From assembly GCA_034401135.1 (NCBI GenBank), contig JAWZSP010000001.1, positions 5,332,001-5,396,000 on the forward strand: 64,000 bases of DNA. Direction: 5' to 3'. Shown piece after piece: positions 22,912-34,813 of the stretch. The translations under genes were made by a program, and so were the position numbers. This DNA comes from Volutella citrinella. Its lineage: Eukaryota > Ascomycota > Sordariomycetes > Hypocreales > Nectriaceae. Under the pieces are notes generated by a model. That model saw nothing but the letters and a program-made list of their open reading frames with translations. It ran no database searches and was not told where the DNA came from. Within the stretch, counting starts at the first letter, position 1, and every line of letters begins with the position of its first letter.

Positions 22912-24104
22912 GGTCCCTTTCCCGGATAGCACATTGTGTCGGTAGATAGACTGATAGACTTGATTGCTAGCCGCAAACCCGTTCGCGCTGGAGGCGTGAT
23001 TGTAAAATCCAAATAAACGAGGACTAATTGATGATTCCCCTCCTATTGATCAAGAAGAATCCTGACCTCTCTGACTTCGCTGTGCCCGCCTTTGGTTCAG
23101 CCATCGTCAATCCGAGACGTCTTGGCCAACCTGGATCAAACATGATCAAGGTGAAGAAACTAATTAGCCACGCAACCACGGGAAGACGGACTCGCAGCAC
23201 CACTTCCTGGAATGCATTCGACGTGATTGGCGATCGCGTTGAGGTCCCAGGGGAAAATTCCGGCTTGGGTTCTCCACCTTGCGCATCCTTGTGTTACGAA
23301 TTGTCATCGTCAAGTTGCGCAACAACTGATCGGGCTTTTGTCATTACCGGGTTTCATCCAGCGAACTCGAGCGCAATCGATGTAATGCTGGTGCCGGATC
23401 ACGTCATTCAGTTGGATCCACAACGTTCTCCAGGGTACTGTTACTATTGTACTTTGTGCCTAGGGGGAGGCTAGAGCTTGGGCGTGTATCTCCATAACAG
23501 TTCCCGCCTTCCCCTCCGTAGATCGGCTTCGACTACTACCCCGGCAGGAATGGCGGTGGGCGCCCAGCCCAGCGGTCGTTTGGGACGGCAAGGACGGGGA
23601 GAGAGCCGCGCTGCAGTGACTGTGCTGCAATGCGCTGTAACGACGCCATGAGCTCCACTGGCATAGCGCGGATGGACTGCAAGGGCACGCGGGATGCCGC
23701 CAGAAATTTCGGCCCCGTCATCCCCAGACCGGCCGATGACCACGCATGACTCCCCCGACTTCCGGCAGGAATACTTAGCACGAGTACTTACCAACCCAAC
23801 CTTTTGGAGCCAACTCGACAAGCCAATACCCGCTCCTCCTTCTCTCCTTACTTCCATACCTCCCTCACCTAAAGTCTCCCCATACCCTCCTCTTGGAGTA
23901 ACCGAATCAATTCGCTACAATCATCATCTGGGCAAATCAACCTTAGACAGAAACCGCCAAGCCACAAACGCTTTTACTCCAAATAAGGTTTCCGCGTTGT
24001 CTCCTCAAAGGCCGTCGGTGCGGTTTCGCCAAACTCCGCTCTACCACGCCATTGCGAATCGCATCTTCCCCCGCCGCCGCTCCTATTTCCCTACAATCGC
24101 CGCC
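22912..24104. other. Intergenic region with long cystathionine beta-lyase leader
   Basis: About 1.2 kb between two plus-strand genes. A 148-codon ORF at 23028-23474 shows no domain and is not called. From 23694 the frame of the downstream enzyme is continuously open up to its ATG, so this part is either 5' leader or an N-terminal extension. Confidence 0.45.
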
Positions 24105-25518
24105 ATGTCCGCGCCGTCTCCCAATGAGGCCGGTGGCAAGTCCAGCAACCCTTTGAAGCGAGTCGACCTCGATGGCCACGACCTTCCTCCGTCCCCCGCT
24201 CCCTCGAGCCCCCACAATGGCCGCCGGCGGTATGCCCTCGCGACTGAACTCGTGTACACCGACAGCAAGGACCAGTACGGAGCCTCCAGCATCCCCATCT
24301 ACCAGTCAGCCACCTTCAAGCAGTCCTCGGCGACTGGCGGCCAGCAGGAGTACGACTACACTCGCTCAGGCAACCCAACCCGCACCCACCTTGAGCGTCA
24401 CATCGCCAAGATCATGAACGCCTCGCGAGCGCTGGCCGTGAGCTCCGGTATGGGTGCTCTAGATGTCATCACTCGGCTGCTGCGCCCCGGCGACGAAGTC
24501 ATCACAGGCGACGACCTTTACGGAGGCTCCCACCGTCTGCTAACCTACCTCGCCGCCAACCAGGGCATCGTCGTCCACCATGTCGACACCACCAACCCCG
24601 ACAGCGTGCGAGCTGTTATCTCGGACAAGACCGCCATGGTGCTCCTCGAGACGCCCACCAACCCTCTCATCAAAATCGTCGATATTCCCACCATTGCTCG
24701 CAACGTGCACGATGCCAACCCCAAGGCCCTGGTCGTCGTTGACAACACCATGCTCTCACCCATGCTGGCCAACCCTCTGGACATGGGTGCCGATATTGTC
24801 TACGAGTCGGGTACAAAATACTTGTCTGGCCATCACGACATCATGGCTGGCGTCATGGCATGCAACGATTCCGAGATCGCTGACCGCCTTTTCTTTGTCA
24901 TCAACTCAACTGGTTGTGGCCTCTCCCCCAACGATTCCTTCCTCCTTATGCGAGGCGTCAAGACCCTTGCCATCCGCATGGAGAAGCAGCAGGCCAGCGC
25001 TCAGACCATTGCCGAGTTCCTCGAGAACTCCGGCTTCCGGGTCCGCTACCCTGGTCTCAAGTCCCACCCTCAGTACGATCTCCACTGGTCCATGGCCAGG
25101 GGAGCCGGCGCCGTCCTCTCGTTTGAGACTGGAGATCCCGCTGTCTCCGAGCGCATTGTCGAGGCTGCCCGGCTATGGGGCATCAGTGTCAGCTTCGGCT
25201 GTGTCAACAGCTTGATCAGCATGCCCTGCCAGATGAGCCACGCCAGTATTGACGCCAAGACTCGCGCGGAGCGACAGATGCCCGAAGATATCATTCGGTT
25301 GTGCGTTGGAATCGAGGATGTCAATGACTTGGTTGAGGACCTCTCTCGAGCTGTAAGTCACTTCCCACGCCGTGAACGTTCCTTAATTCCAGTCAGTGTT
25401 CAGTGAACTAACATTTCTTCGTTAGCTCGTGCAAGCCGGCGCTGTCAACGTTACACTTGATGGCTTCTATGCCACTGGTGCTGCTAAGGAGCTTGGAGAG
25501 ACCCCTCTGGTCAGCTAG
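24105..25518 (+). CDS. Cystathionine beta-lyase (PLP enzyme)
   Basis: Cys/Met-metabolism PLP-dependent enzyme, most like cystathionine beta-lyase (yeast STR3, Neurospora met-2), which cleaves cystathionine to homocysteine for methionine synthesis. Exons 24105-25352 and 25426-25518 give 446 residues. Visible motifs: YDYTRSGNPTR, the SSGMGALD loop that holds the PLP phosphate, GDDLYGGSHRLL, ETPTNPLIKI, VVDNTMLSP with the pyridine-binding Asp, and the Schiff-base Lys in ESGTKYLSGHHDIMAG. GLSPNDSFLLMRGVKTL and the VGIEDVNDLVEDL end complete the fold. The final exon ends AKELGETPLVS. The frame is open 137 codons upstream with two more ATGs. Cystathionine gamma-synthase or gamma-lyase remain alternatives, but the TKYLSGH pattern favours beta-lyase. 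Confidence 0.88.
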
Positions 25519-26282
25519 ATGTGGTGATCGCATGCATTGTGTGTCGCAGAGATTTCTCCTAGCAGTCCCCCATATGTCACCCCGCCAAAAGGGTTGTCAT
25601 AGATTAAATAGGGCAGTACCAGACGTTCGAAGGTGATCTAGATCGGTGGTCTGTCCAAAAATTCCCCAAGAGCATACAAGAGCCATAATTGCTGGCTCGG
25701 CTCGAATATAGGGGGAGAGCCCATTCGAAGCTCAAATGTTTATGAAGCGGCGTTATCAGAGTATTGATTGTTTTCTTGGAGTACGATGAATCGATTTTCC
25801 AAAGAGCTGGACCACTTCGGAAATTCATGAGACTCAGCTGTATTGAAGTCATGCCCACATTTTTTTTTCGCATGTCATGACCACAGGCAGGTCATTCATG
25901 CACACTTGCGGCGCACGCACTTTAATTTGCCAAAGCAATTGCGACTCGTCAATTGATGTGAGCCCACAGTAGCTGGAGCAGCATTTCGCTATGGATAAGA
26001 GAGGCCGTAGGCAGGCACACATCAGCTGTTAGTATTGGAATAAGAAAAAAATAAAGACTACAATCGCCTTCCACAACTCTGCTACTGAGAATTGAAACAA
26101 GTCAGGGAGACAATGCTGCAAGTCTAATGAAACGTGATGAAATGAACATCTATACTGGCAGATAATGCGCAAAAAAAGAAGGTACAGAATACCCCTGATG
26201 AAACTGGTAAGTACTCCTTGGTAGTAGAATGCAGTATACCCCCAAAATGCCCCTTCAACTCCACAATGCAACAGGTCCACTC
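25519..26282. other. Convergent 3' region between cystathionine beta-lyase and TMS1
   Basis: About 760 AT-richer bases holding two 3' untranslated regions. No gene, repeat or RNA structure stands out. Confidence 0.5.
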
Positions 26283-27835
26283 TCAAGAAAAGTCAAAACG
26301 ATCGGGAAGGACAACGGGAGCAACCAATGTCCAGGTGTAGATACCATAGCAGACCCAGGTACTGGCAATCTTGACCCAGCTGGCAGCGTATGTGCGACCG
26401 ACAGTGGCAAAATCGCCGTCCTTGTCCGAATGTTCATACTTGAGGGTTAGTAGCGTGGCTACCCAGGCCGTGGCGAGGAAAAAGATGATGTGGAACATGG
26501 TGTAGTTGTACTGGGTCCTTGTCCGCTCATCGTCGTGGGCCGTGTTCTCTCCTGCCTCGCTCTCATCATCAGAGAGCAGGGCATCTGCAGGCAGACTGCC
26601 TTCCTCAACGGCGCGCCTCAAAGCTTCAGCTCTCATTTCGCGGCGACTGCCAGGTTGCTGGGTCACAAGATCATGCTCGTCATCTTCGGGAAGTTGGATC
26701 GCATTGCCTCCCCCAAGGCCGAGAGTCTGGGTTGCAGCCCTAGTTGTCGTATAGGCCACCGTCAGCATTGTTAGAATGGCGCCGATAACAACAGAGGTCG
26801 TCCTTGTGCCTTGTGCTCGAACAAGGGGATTGCACTGGTGATCGTCTGGTTCCATTGACACGGCTGACATGGTGAGGTATGTGCAGTAAACTGCCACCAT
26901 GGCAGCTTGAGCCAACCCGGCCTTGGGATTGTACTCTTGAACTGTGGGATTGACGGAGATAACGGACACCCCCAGCCACATGATAAGGTTGATGGTGATG
27001 ACAGCCTGGTTCATCGCACAGTCCCCGCGGGCGAAGAAGACGTACTGCACAATGGTCATGGCGAGAGATCCAAGGTACATGCCCAAGGTGGAGCCGATGA
27101 GCACGAATCGCCAAACTCGCGAGTCTGTGTCTTCGATTTGGGCCAGGCAGTACTCTGCCCAGTTGTGGGCAAGGTCAACCAGCAAGATAAGACCAAGCAT
27201 GAGGAAAAGCATCGCACTGGAGAGAGCGATATAGTTGCCCCAGAATTGGAAGAACTCGTCGGGGATGAGGAAAGATAGCACGATAAACGCAAGCCAGGCG
27301 ATGATTTTGGGTCCCCAGTACCCATTTTGAATGGCGGCACGAGGGCTTTTGGAGGTGTTGACGCCGAAAAGAAGGCCAGCGAGGACCAGGTGGAAGAGAC
27401 CAAGCGCGAAGTTGATTCGGTGAACAGCGAACCAGCCGGTACAGCTTCCGGTTGGGCAATCGATTTTTACGTAGTCGAGCGTCAGATGTTGTAGTTTCTC
27501 TATAGCCCATGGCGTGAGCATTATCCATGCGATGATGGAATTGACGAGGAGCAATAGCGCGTAGCCGATACGAGTTGCGACGCTGGGTTATGTCAGTTGG
27601 GGTCGTGGCTTGGTTGTGGCAGACAAGACGAACCTGTTGCCGCATTTGCCGCATGCACTGCAAACCATGGAGCAGGTGGCAGCACCGCAGCAGCTGGCCG
27701 CAAAGGACATGATCTGGGCGGCGCATTCAGTTAGCCAAGGGCCCGGGGCAATGAGGCGAAAGCGGAGGTCTATCGGAGCCATACTGTGCCTATGCTCGGC
27801 ACCGCCAGGAGCGGTAGCGACAGGAGCGCGCCCAT
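26283..27835 (-). CDS. TMS1: Serinc-family membrane protein TMS1
   Basis: Polytopic membrane protein of the Serinc/TMS1 family, on vacuolar and other endomembranes; proposed to aid serine-derived lipid handling. Exons 27835-27785, 27713-27634 and 27582-26283 give 476 residues. The N-terminus MGALLSLPLLAVPSIGT reads into the cysteine-rich FAASCCGAATCSMVCSACGKCGN motif diagnostic of the family. About ten hydrophobic helices follow, with the conserved WIMLTPWAIEKLQ, CPTGSCTGWFAVHRINFALG and IPDEFFQFWGNYIA blocks. The loop at about residues 340-400 is acidic and variable. The family C-terminus LPDRFDFS is intact. Introns 1 (71 nt) and 2 (51 nt) have GTATGG and GTTCGT donors. The gene diverges from the MCH1-like transporter. 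Confidence 0.93.
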
Positions 27836-28673
27836 GATCTCACGCAAAGGATATCACAGGAGAGGGGTTATCTCGTATCGTGGAGGCGAGGTTGCGATTG
27901 CCGGAGGAGTGCCTGCTCGATGATTGATATCGGGATGGAGTGGCGGCGCGGCAGGATGGCTGGTGATGGAGTAGCGCCTAGAGGCAGTCGATGTTCACGT
28001 GATATTACGTAGGCCTGCGTGATCGGGCAGGTGCTAGTACCTCGTCATGACCAAATACAAGGATGGCGCTCCTAGTTGGCAGTGCACTTGCTGAGTGCCG
28101 TTGTTCGTTTAATAATGGAATACCGGGTTTCCAGTGGAGTTAAGGCTGTCGACCAAGTGCGCAACCGACTACTGCATGGACATGGAATTATTCATCATGC
28201 AATTGGCAGCTCGACTCGAACACGGCTGATGCAGGCAGTCACCCTGTCTCTACTCTGCTGATGTACCTACGTACCTCTACCCACTCGGATGCATTGCTTC
28301 CCCGCAAGGGATCTCGGTATGTGGGCTAGCACTGGAGATGGAAACCCCCCTGGTCTGTTGCTCTTTACAACTCCCTACCACGTAATTATATACACATGCC
28401 CAGTCGCCCAAGGCATCGTGGTAGCCGTCACTCCCATCTTTTGCCCTTTCTCAACCCCAGCCAAGTCCTCTTGTATTATCAATTGTAAAGCCGTTTCGTT
28501 ATCGAGGCCTGTCTTCTCTGTTTCAATTGCCCTTGTCCCTCGCTTATCCCCCTTTTGCAACGCGATGCTGTACGTGGTCAGCTAAGCAAGCGTCCATCAA
28601 AATTGTCAACACCATTGCCGCTGCCGTTGCCGTTGCCATTGCCATCGCCATACCAGCCGCCGTCTTGGTCACA
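27836..28673. other. Divergent promoter of TMS1 and the MCH1-like gene
   Basis: About 840 bases. Near the transporter start it contains a 6-codon upstream ORF (28565-28585, MLYVVS) and a GCCRTT/GCCGTT-type hexanucleotide repeat (about 28612-28652). No other gene is seen. Confidence 0.45.
28612..28652 (+). repeat. Imperfect GCC-NNT hexanucleotide repeat in the MCH1 leader
   Basis: Repeated GCCGTT/GCCATT/GCCATC units directly upstream of the ATG, running in the frame of the coding sequence without a stop. Possible length polymorphism. Confidence 0.6.
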
Positions 28674-30565
28674 ATGGCCGCGATTCAGGGGCAGCAACAG
28701 CTGCACCAGGCACGAATCGTCGCCACCGTTGCCGCCACCTTCATCTGCCTGGCCGCGGGCACCAATGTATGCGTCAAACAAACCCCGGCTCCATGATAAT
28801 GGAAACTTCATCGACTACTGGTTACTGACTAAGCCCCTCCAGTACGTCTACTCGGCCTGGGCACCGCAGTTCGCCCAGCGCCTCAAGCTGTCGTCAACAG
28901 AGAGCAACTTGATCGGACTCGCTGGCAATCTGGGCGTGTACACCATGGGTGTGCCCGTGGGCATCTGGGTTGACCATCGTGGCCCACGACCTGCGGTTCT
29001 GGTGGGCGCCATCCTGCTGGCCCTCGGCTACTTTCCACTCCACCAGGCCTACGACCAAGGGTCTGGTTCTGTGCCCTGGCTCTGCTTCTTTTCGTACGTG
29101 TCCGGCATGGGCGGCTGCATGGCCAATTCATCCGCCGTCAAAGCCGCAGCCCTCAATTGGCCGCACCATCGGGGGACGGCTACAGCCTTCCCTCTGGCTG
29201 CCTTTGGCCTCAGCGCCTTCTTCTTTTCCCTCATCGGTTCCATCTTCTTCCCCGGCGATCCCAGTGCTTTCTTGATGCTCCTCGCCTGCGGCACCTCGCT
29301 CATCACCTTCATCGGCTTCTTCTTCCTCAAGGTCCACCCCCATTCCCCTTACGAGGCTATCCCAGAAATCGAGCTTGAGCATACCCGTCTTTCGTCTTCC
29401 GAAGAACCCAAACCCCATCGATCTCCCCGAACAAGCGAACCTGGTAGGTCCAATCTTAGAAGTAGCACCCCATCCACCATCCTCTCCCCGCGCTCATCTG
29501 AAGAGTCCCAACACGGGACAGCCGGCCCTGATGCGCCAGCACTGCCCAGCTCTCACCGAGTAACCGATGCCGTGGATCCCGGAATGCCTAGGACGTACGA
29601 TTCGCCATTGTCGACTTCGGATCCTCCTTCGCCAACCGGCTATCCGCCGCGGGAATACAATTTCAATGTTGATAAATCTTCTTACATAGACATCCGCGGC
29701 TTGAATCTGCTGTGCAGACTGGACTTCTGGCAGCTCTTTTCCATCATGGGAATCCTCGCTGGTATCGGAATCATGACCATAAAGTATGACCTGCCTCTAC
29801 CTCTCCCTCCTGCTGGCCCCCTTGCGTTCACACAATCTACGCCTCACCACCCAACTGGTCACAACTCACTTGCCTCGACTAACATAATGCCCAGTAACAT
29901 CGGAAACGATGCCAAGGCGCTGTGGCATCATCACGACGAGCACGTCCAGGAGAAATTCCTCGTCCAACAACAGCAAATCCATGTCTCGATAATATCATTG
30001 TGCAGTTTCATCGGGAGGCTACTAAGCGGTAAGGGAGGCCCGTCTTATCATTTCCTCTGGGCCATGATGCTCATGCTCTTCAGGTGTCGGATCCGACTTC
30101 CTTGTGAAGAATCTTCACGCTAGTCGCCTCTGGTGCCTTGTCATTGCCTGTGTCGTGTTTTTTGTCGCTCAGGTTTTGGCGATCAACATTGAAAGCCCCA
30201 ACTTGCTGTGGTTTGTATCGAGCTCCTCTGGGCTTGCTTATGGGTTTTTATTTGGTGTATACCCTTCGATTGTGACCGAAACCTTTGGCATTCATGGCCT
30301 GAGCCAGAACTGGGGCTTCATGACACTGTCACCCGTGCCATCCTCGTACCTAATTAATATCCTCTATGGCAAGATCTACGACGCTCACAGTGTCGTTCAG
30401 GAGGGTGGCGAACGATTTTGCTCCGAAGGTGCCAACTGCTATCGCGGAGCATACCAGGCTACTCTCGCAGCGTGTTTTATTGGGCTTGGCGTCACATTGT
30501 GGGTTATTCGTCAACATCATGTCATTTACTTGAGGGAGAATAGCAAAGGCGAGGAGGAAGATTAG
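28674..30565 (+). CDS. MCH1: Major facilitator transporter, Mch1-like
   Basis: MFS transporter of the Mch1/nodulin-like group, probably in a vacuolar or other membrane; substrate unknown (yeast Mch1 resembles monocarboxylate permeases but does not carry monocarboxylates). Four exons are inferred: 28674-28766, 28843-29783, 29895-30028 and 30084-30565, giving 549 residues. The first helix is ATVAATFICLAAGTN joined to YVYSAWAPQFAQRL. LAGNLGVYTMGVPVGIWVDHRGPRP is the loop 2-3 signature. Six N-terminal helices, a long hydrophilic loop (about residues 205-330, Ser/Pro-rich) and six C-terminal helices follow, ending with acidic SKGEEED. Intron 2 (111 nt) is less typical, but it joins GIMTI to NNIGNDAKALW as in the family. 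Confidence 0.88.
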
Positions 30566-31365
30566 TGAAAGGAGCTGAATCGCTACCTGGGCATTGACAA
30601 AACTGGCGAGCAAGGGGTACTATGGTGTGTTGGCTTTGGAGTCGTGGGCTGCTTTCCCTGGTTCAACTGTCACAATTGTGTATAACCACCGAATATTCTA
30701 CGGGCGTGAATGGAACAAGAGATGTAGACTCCAGATTAGATTCATTAGCCGTCATTTTCAGAGACTGAGAGTGACGAGTGTCATTATATTTCTAGCCCCG
30801 GTTCCGTTGGACCAACCTCTCCCATGTTGTGACACGTAGCAACGATGACCCTCTCGTTGTCATGCCCGACTCTCCCCATTCCATCCATCCTTCAATTAAA
30901 TCCAATCAGAAGAAAAGTATATATATAAAAAAGAGGCACTCCAAGCGCGAATTCCAAGTTTGTCTACCGTTTAAACGCCCCGGTAATGCCCAGTAGCCCA
31001 ATGCAAACCTAAGAAAGGCCCTGTATAGCCTCTCGATTGGGTAATAAAAACGCTGACTCCATGATGATGCAAAATGTGGTTGCGACATGAGCCGCGTGGA
31101 AACAGACCAAACCAATCGTAGAGATGTGGTAATGATGCCTGAGGGATGCCACCTATCGTGCCAGAAGATGAGGCCCAGAAACACCGGCAAGGTGGCCAAC
31201 GAGCCTGCAAAAGCCTCGATGTCCTTGGGTCCAGGCGAAACTCCGGGCTCAGTGCGGCGGGGTGGTATGAGCAGGCGCAGCAAAACCGGTCAGAATGTAA
31301 AAGCACAAAGGAGCAATATGGTGAATCGGGACCCCTCTTAGCACCTAAGAAATAAATTTGGCGTG
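30566..31365. other. Convergent 3' region between MCH1 and BST1
   Basis: About 800 bases with two 3' flanks. Minus-strand ORFs at 30906-31441 overlap the BST1 stop and show no domain. Nothing else is seen. Confidence 0.5.
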
Positions 31366-34300
31366 TCATGGTGTTTTCCCACTCTTCCCAGCGCTGTGGG
31401 TGCTGCCCTCGAAAATGCCACCAAGGACGCCGAGTGACCAAGGTTCAGAGCTAGAATGGATGATGACCAGCCAGGCAGCTATGATATTCACCAAATAGTG
31501 GATCATATAGGCGTGCGAGACACCGTAGATTGCCGCGTACAGGGCTGTGCTGAAAAGTAGTATGCTAGTGACATGGCGCAAACTGCTTGTCAGTCGAGGC
31601 ACCATCTTCCCCGTTGTCAGATTCTCGACCAAGAGGATAAATGGCATGATGGAGAGAACATTGTGGTGGGACGAGAATGGTGTGAGCCAGTGGACTGCCA
31701 GGTTCCGAATCCATACTGCCAAGATGGGCAGGTTGATGGGGAGCACCCAGAGCATCAACAGGAGGATAGAGTGTGCATAGTGGTAGTAGTTTGCGTTTCC
31801 ATGAGTAGGGACAGTCTTGTGCACTCGGAACGCCCGAATGACGGTGAAGAGTTGAACAAGGCAAGCCACCAGATAGGCAAACTGGTACGGGATAAATGTC
31901 GCCACCAGGAACAACAGGATGGCCGTAGTAATCATCCGTCGTCTCGGAGTTGAGGGCGCAAACACTGTTTGTCCACCGCGTCCCTGGTCTTCGGTCGTTT
32001 CAGGCAATGGGCTGCTTTTGACTAAACAGTAGAGAAGGCCAAGGCCCTGGGTGAGAATGAGTGCCATGTAATGCAACATGGTGCAAACACCAATGCAAAC
32101 AACCCCGATAAGGGGGACAAGAAACCAAAAGAAGGGGTCTTCCGTGCCGGTCAGAATGTCATTTCGATGGAAGTCGGCGCCCGATCGCGGGGTTCGAGAG
32201 GGGTCCAGAAGCCGGCCCAGCTTGGCCATTGGCACGCCTCCCAGTGACATCGATAGCAGCGTAAGGGATAGCACCAGAAGTGGTACTGACTGTCGCAGGC
32301 ATAGATCGAGGCTCTCAGAAAAGGGGATAAAGACTCCAGTGTTGTCGTACACGCGGAACTGCTTACGCAGTCCAAGGGTGACAATCAGCAACGGGAAGGC
32401 CGCGAAGACCGTTCGATATCGCATGTACAACTTTCCTAAACTGCCCCAAGGGTCCGCTCGAATAGTTATCAACGCGGGCTGTTCACAAGTCGGATCGGTC
32501 CAAATCTGAAAGGAAAGACCTTTCTGCGTGTGTGGCTCCAATGTCGGCGGCAGGTATGGAGCGACGCCATGCAAGCTGATGTCAAGCTTGTGGGCATTGA
32601 CGAAAAACTTTGATTCGTGTGGTCTTTCCAGGAACTGCCGAACGAGCGGTTTAAAGTGAGTTTGTTCAGCAGAGCATCGCGGGCTCGTAATCTCCATCTT
32701 GTATGCGAGTAAAGCGGACTGCAATGATGGAATGTTCACTTCGACGACCATGGGGTGACCAGCAGGGAGTTCCATGGACAACCCGGAAAGCAGCAAGTGG
32801 CTTAGTCCCACATCAAATGTTTTAGAGAAGGCAGGCTGATCGCTGAACTCCGCCATGACAAAGTGGTTCGAGCGTGATGATGCTTTGTCGATAACAGCCA
32901 CAAACTGATGGTCTGAGAACTGGTCCAGATCATACTGGAGGTACGAGAACGGTGCAATGTCACGGTCGCTCTCCGTGACAAAGGGGTATTTTGTCCAGGC
33001 AGTCGAGGCAGGTAGCATGATCAGATCGTCGGCAACATTCTTACAGGCAAGCTTGCTTGAAACCCCATCCTTTGAGGACAAGTCCATGTAGTTTGGATAC
33101 AAAACACTCGCTTGGCCAGCAGGCTGAAAAGGATAAACACTGCACAGGAGGATCTCTAGCTTGCCATCTTCACCGGGATGGTCAAATCGAATATCTGTGA
33201 GAAGGGTGAAGCGCTTAGCCTCGGGAGATCCCTGTGGAGGAATGGGAAGCAGGTGTGCTTTGGGTTTGGTCGAGCCTCCCAGATGGCTCAGAACGAGCCG
33301 TTCTCCTGCTGGCAATATTGTGTTGGACCTGTCATCGAGGGTGAGGAGCGTTGTTGCATCTTGAGTCGGAAGAACCTTCTCGGCGGTAGACTCCATGCCA
33401 GTTAGAAACCTCCTTTTGAAGACTCTCATTCGATCAGCGCGGGGTTTCGTTTGCGAGCCGCGATGAACATCGACTATATCATACATGGCCTTGGTGACAA
33501 CTTTCCGGAACTGGTCGCACCAGAGGATCGCCTGGTGGTCCATACTTGTCCAGACTGTCGGTATCCCAGTTGAAAAAACGGTGAAACCATGTGTAGAGGG
33601 CACAATGGATTCCAAGCTCGCATAATCCGAGGGTACGACGGTGTCTAAGCCACCGCCAGCAATGGAGATCAACGTAACATGCCATAGCGGATTGTTGCTT
33701 GCCCATTGTTGCGAATACGCCTTCCTCCAATAGTCGTTGATTTCGTCGTAAATCTGAACAATCTGGCCGTCGAACGTGACGGGAGGGCGACTATGAGGTG
33801 CAGACATTGTTATGATGGTGTTGATCGAGTTGGATTGGTAGTTCGGCTGGGTCAGCATCGCTCTGGCGACTACGCCGCCCATAGAGTGGCCAAGGATTAT
33901 GACGGATGTCGGGTCGGGAAAGTGTTCATCTCGGGATACGCGCTGGGGATCGGAATAGAGCGACAAGATGTAGCGCACAGCCTCGTTGAGATACTCGGCC
34001 TGGTCAAGGAGCGTCTGTCCGTGAAAGGCTGTAATGTCTTCGTTGAAGTCAACGGTGAAGAAGTCGAGGCCACGGACGCCCGCCTCTATAGCAGAGGCGT
34101 CATGTTGAAGCTGATGGTGGAAATAGCTGGCTGCCTCAGCGGCGATTGGGCGGACCTGCTTGTAACTGCCGGCATTTCCTGGGATGAAGAGAACGGGGAC
34201 TCCGCGTAACTATTCTGCGGTCAGATCGGGCGTACCTGAACACCGCCAGTGGACAACATACCTTATCCTCAGCGTCGATACCCTGCTCGCGATAGAGATA

Positions 34301-34813
34301 GAGGGAGTATTTGGTTGCGAATCGTGTATGCTCCGTGTCGAACTCAGAAAAGTGTCGATATGATGGTCGCATATAAGACATTCGACATCCTTTGGGGTCT
34401 AATTGGCTAACCACCAGCGACCGAAGAATGCCGAACAGCAAGGCAAGACCTAGAGATGCGACGAGAATGACCAGTACCGAGATAGGCGGCGACCTCCGGG
34501 GCCGATGTCCCGGCGAAGGGAATGGGGGAGACGACCTAGGTCGAGCTGTTTTGGACGGCGATGGAGCAACGAGAGCGCCAGTCGCGGTCGTTGTCGAGGG
34601 TGGGACGGGGCTATGTCGTGCACGAGCATCGCGACCATTGACACCATTGGATGGCTTGCGGCCGATGCTGCTGGACCGCCTGCTCGCAGTCGTCGAGTTG
34701 CGGGATGTCAGGCCAGAGGGACGCAGCCCGGGAGGAGGGTCGGACTCGGGGATGTCGGCATCGAGCGAGGATTCGTCACCATCGTCGGCCGATCCGGACG
34801 AGCGCCTCTTCAT
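31366..34813 (-). CDS. BST1: GPI inositol-deacylase Bst1 (PGAP1-like)
   Basis: ER lipase that removes the acyl chain from the inositol of GPI anchors, needed for efficient ER exit of GPI proteins. Exons 34813-34262 and 34209-31366, joined by a 52-nt intron (GTATGT, GAATAG), give 1131 residues. A disordered basic/Ser-rich N-tail (1-110) precedes one membrane helix (ISVLVILVASLGLALLFGIL). The PGAP1 alpha/beta-hydrolase domain follows: GVPVLFIPGNAGSYKQVRPIA, VDFNEDITAFHG and the nucleophile elbow LGHSMGG with Ser293. The lumenal region and about eight C-terminal helices complete the protein. Yeast Bst1 has 1029 residues, so the size fits. It diverges from PMS1 across 1.8 kb. Confidence 0.95.

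Noticed and set aside
23028..23474. 148-codon plus-strand ORF after MSP1
   Set aside because: No domain or homologue recognised; lies in probable 3' flank and promoter sequence.
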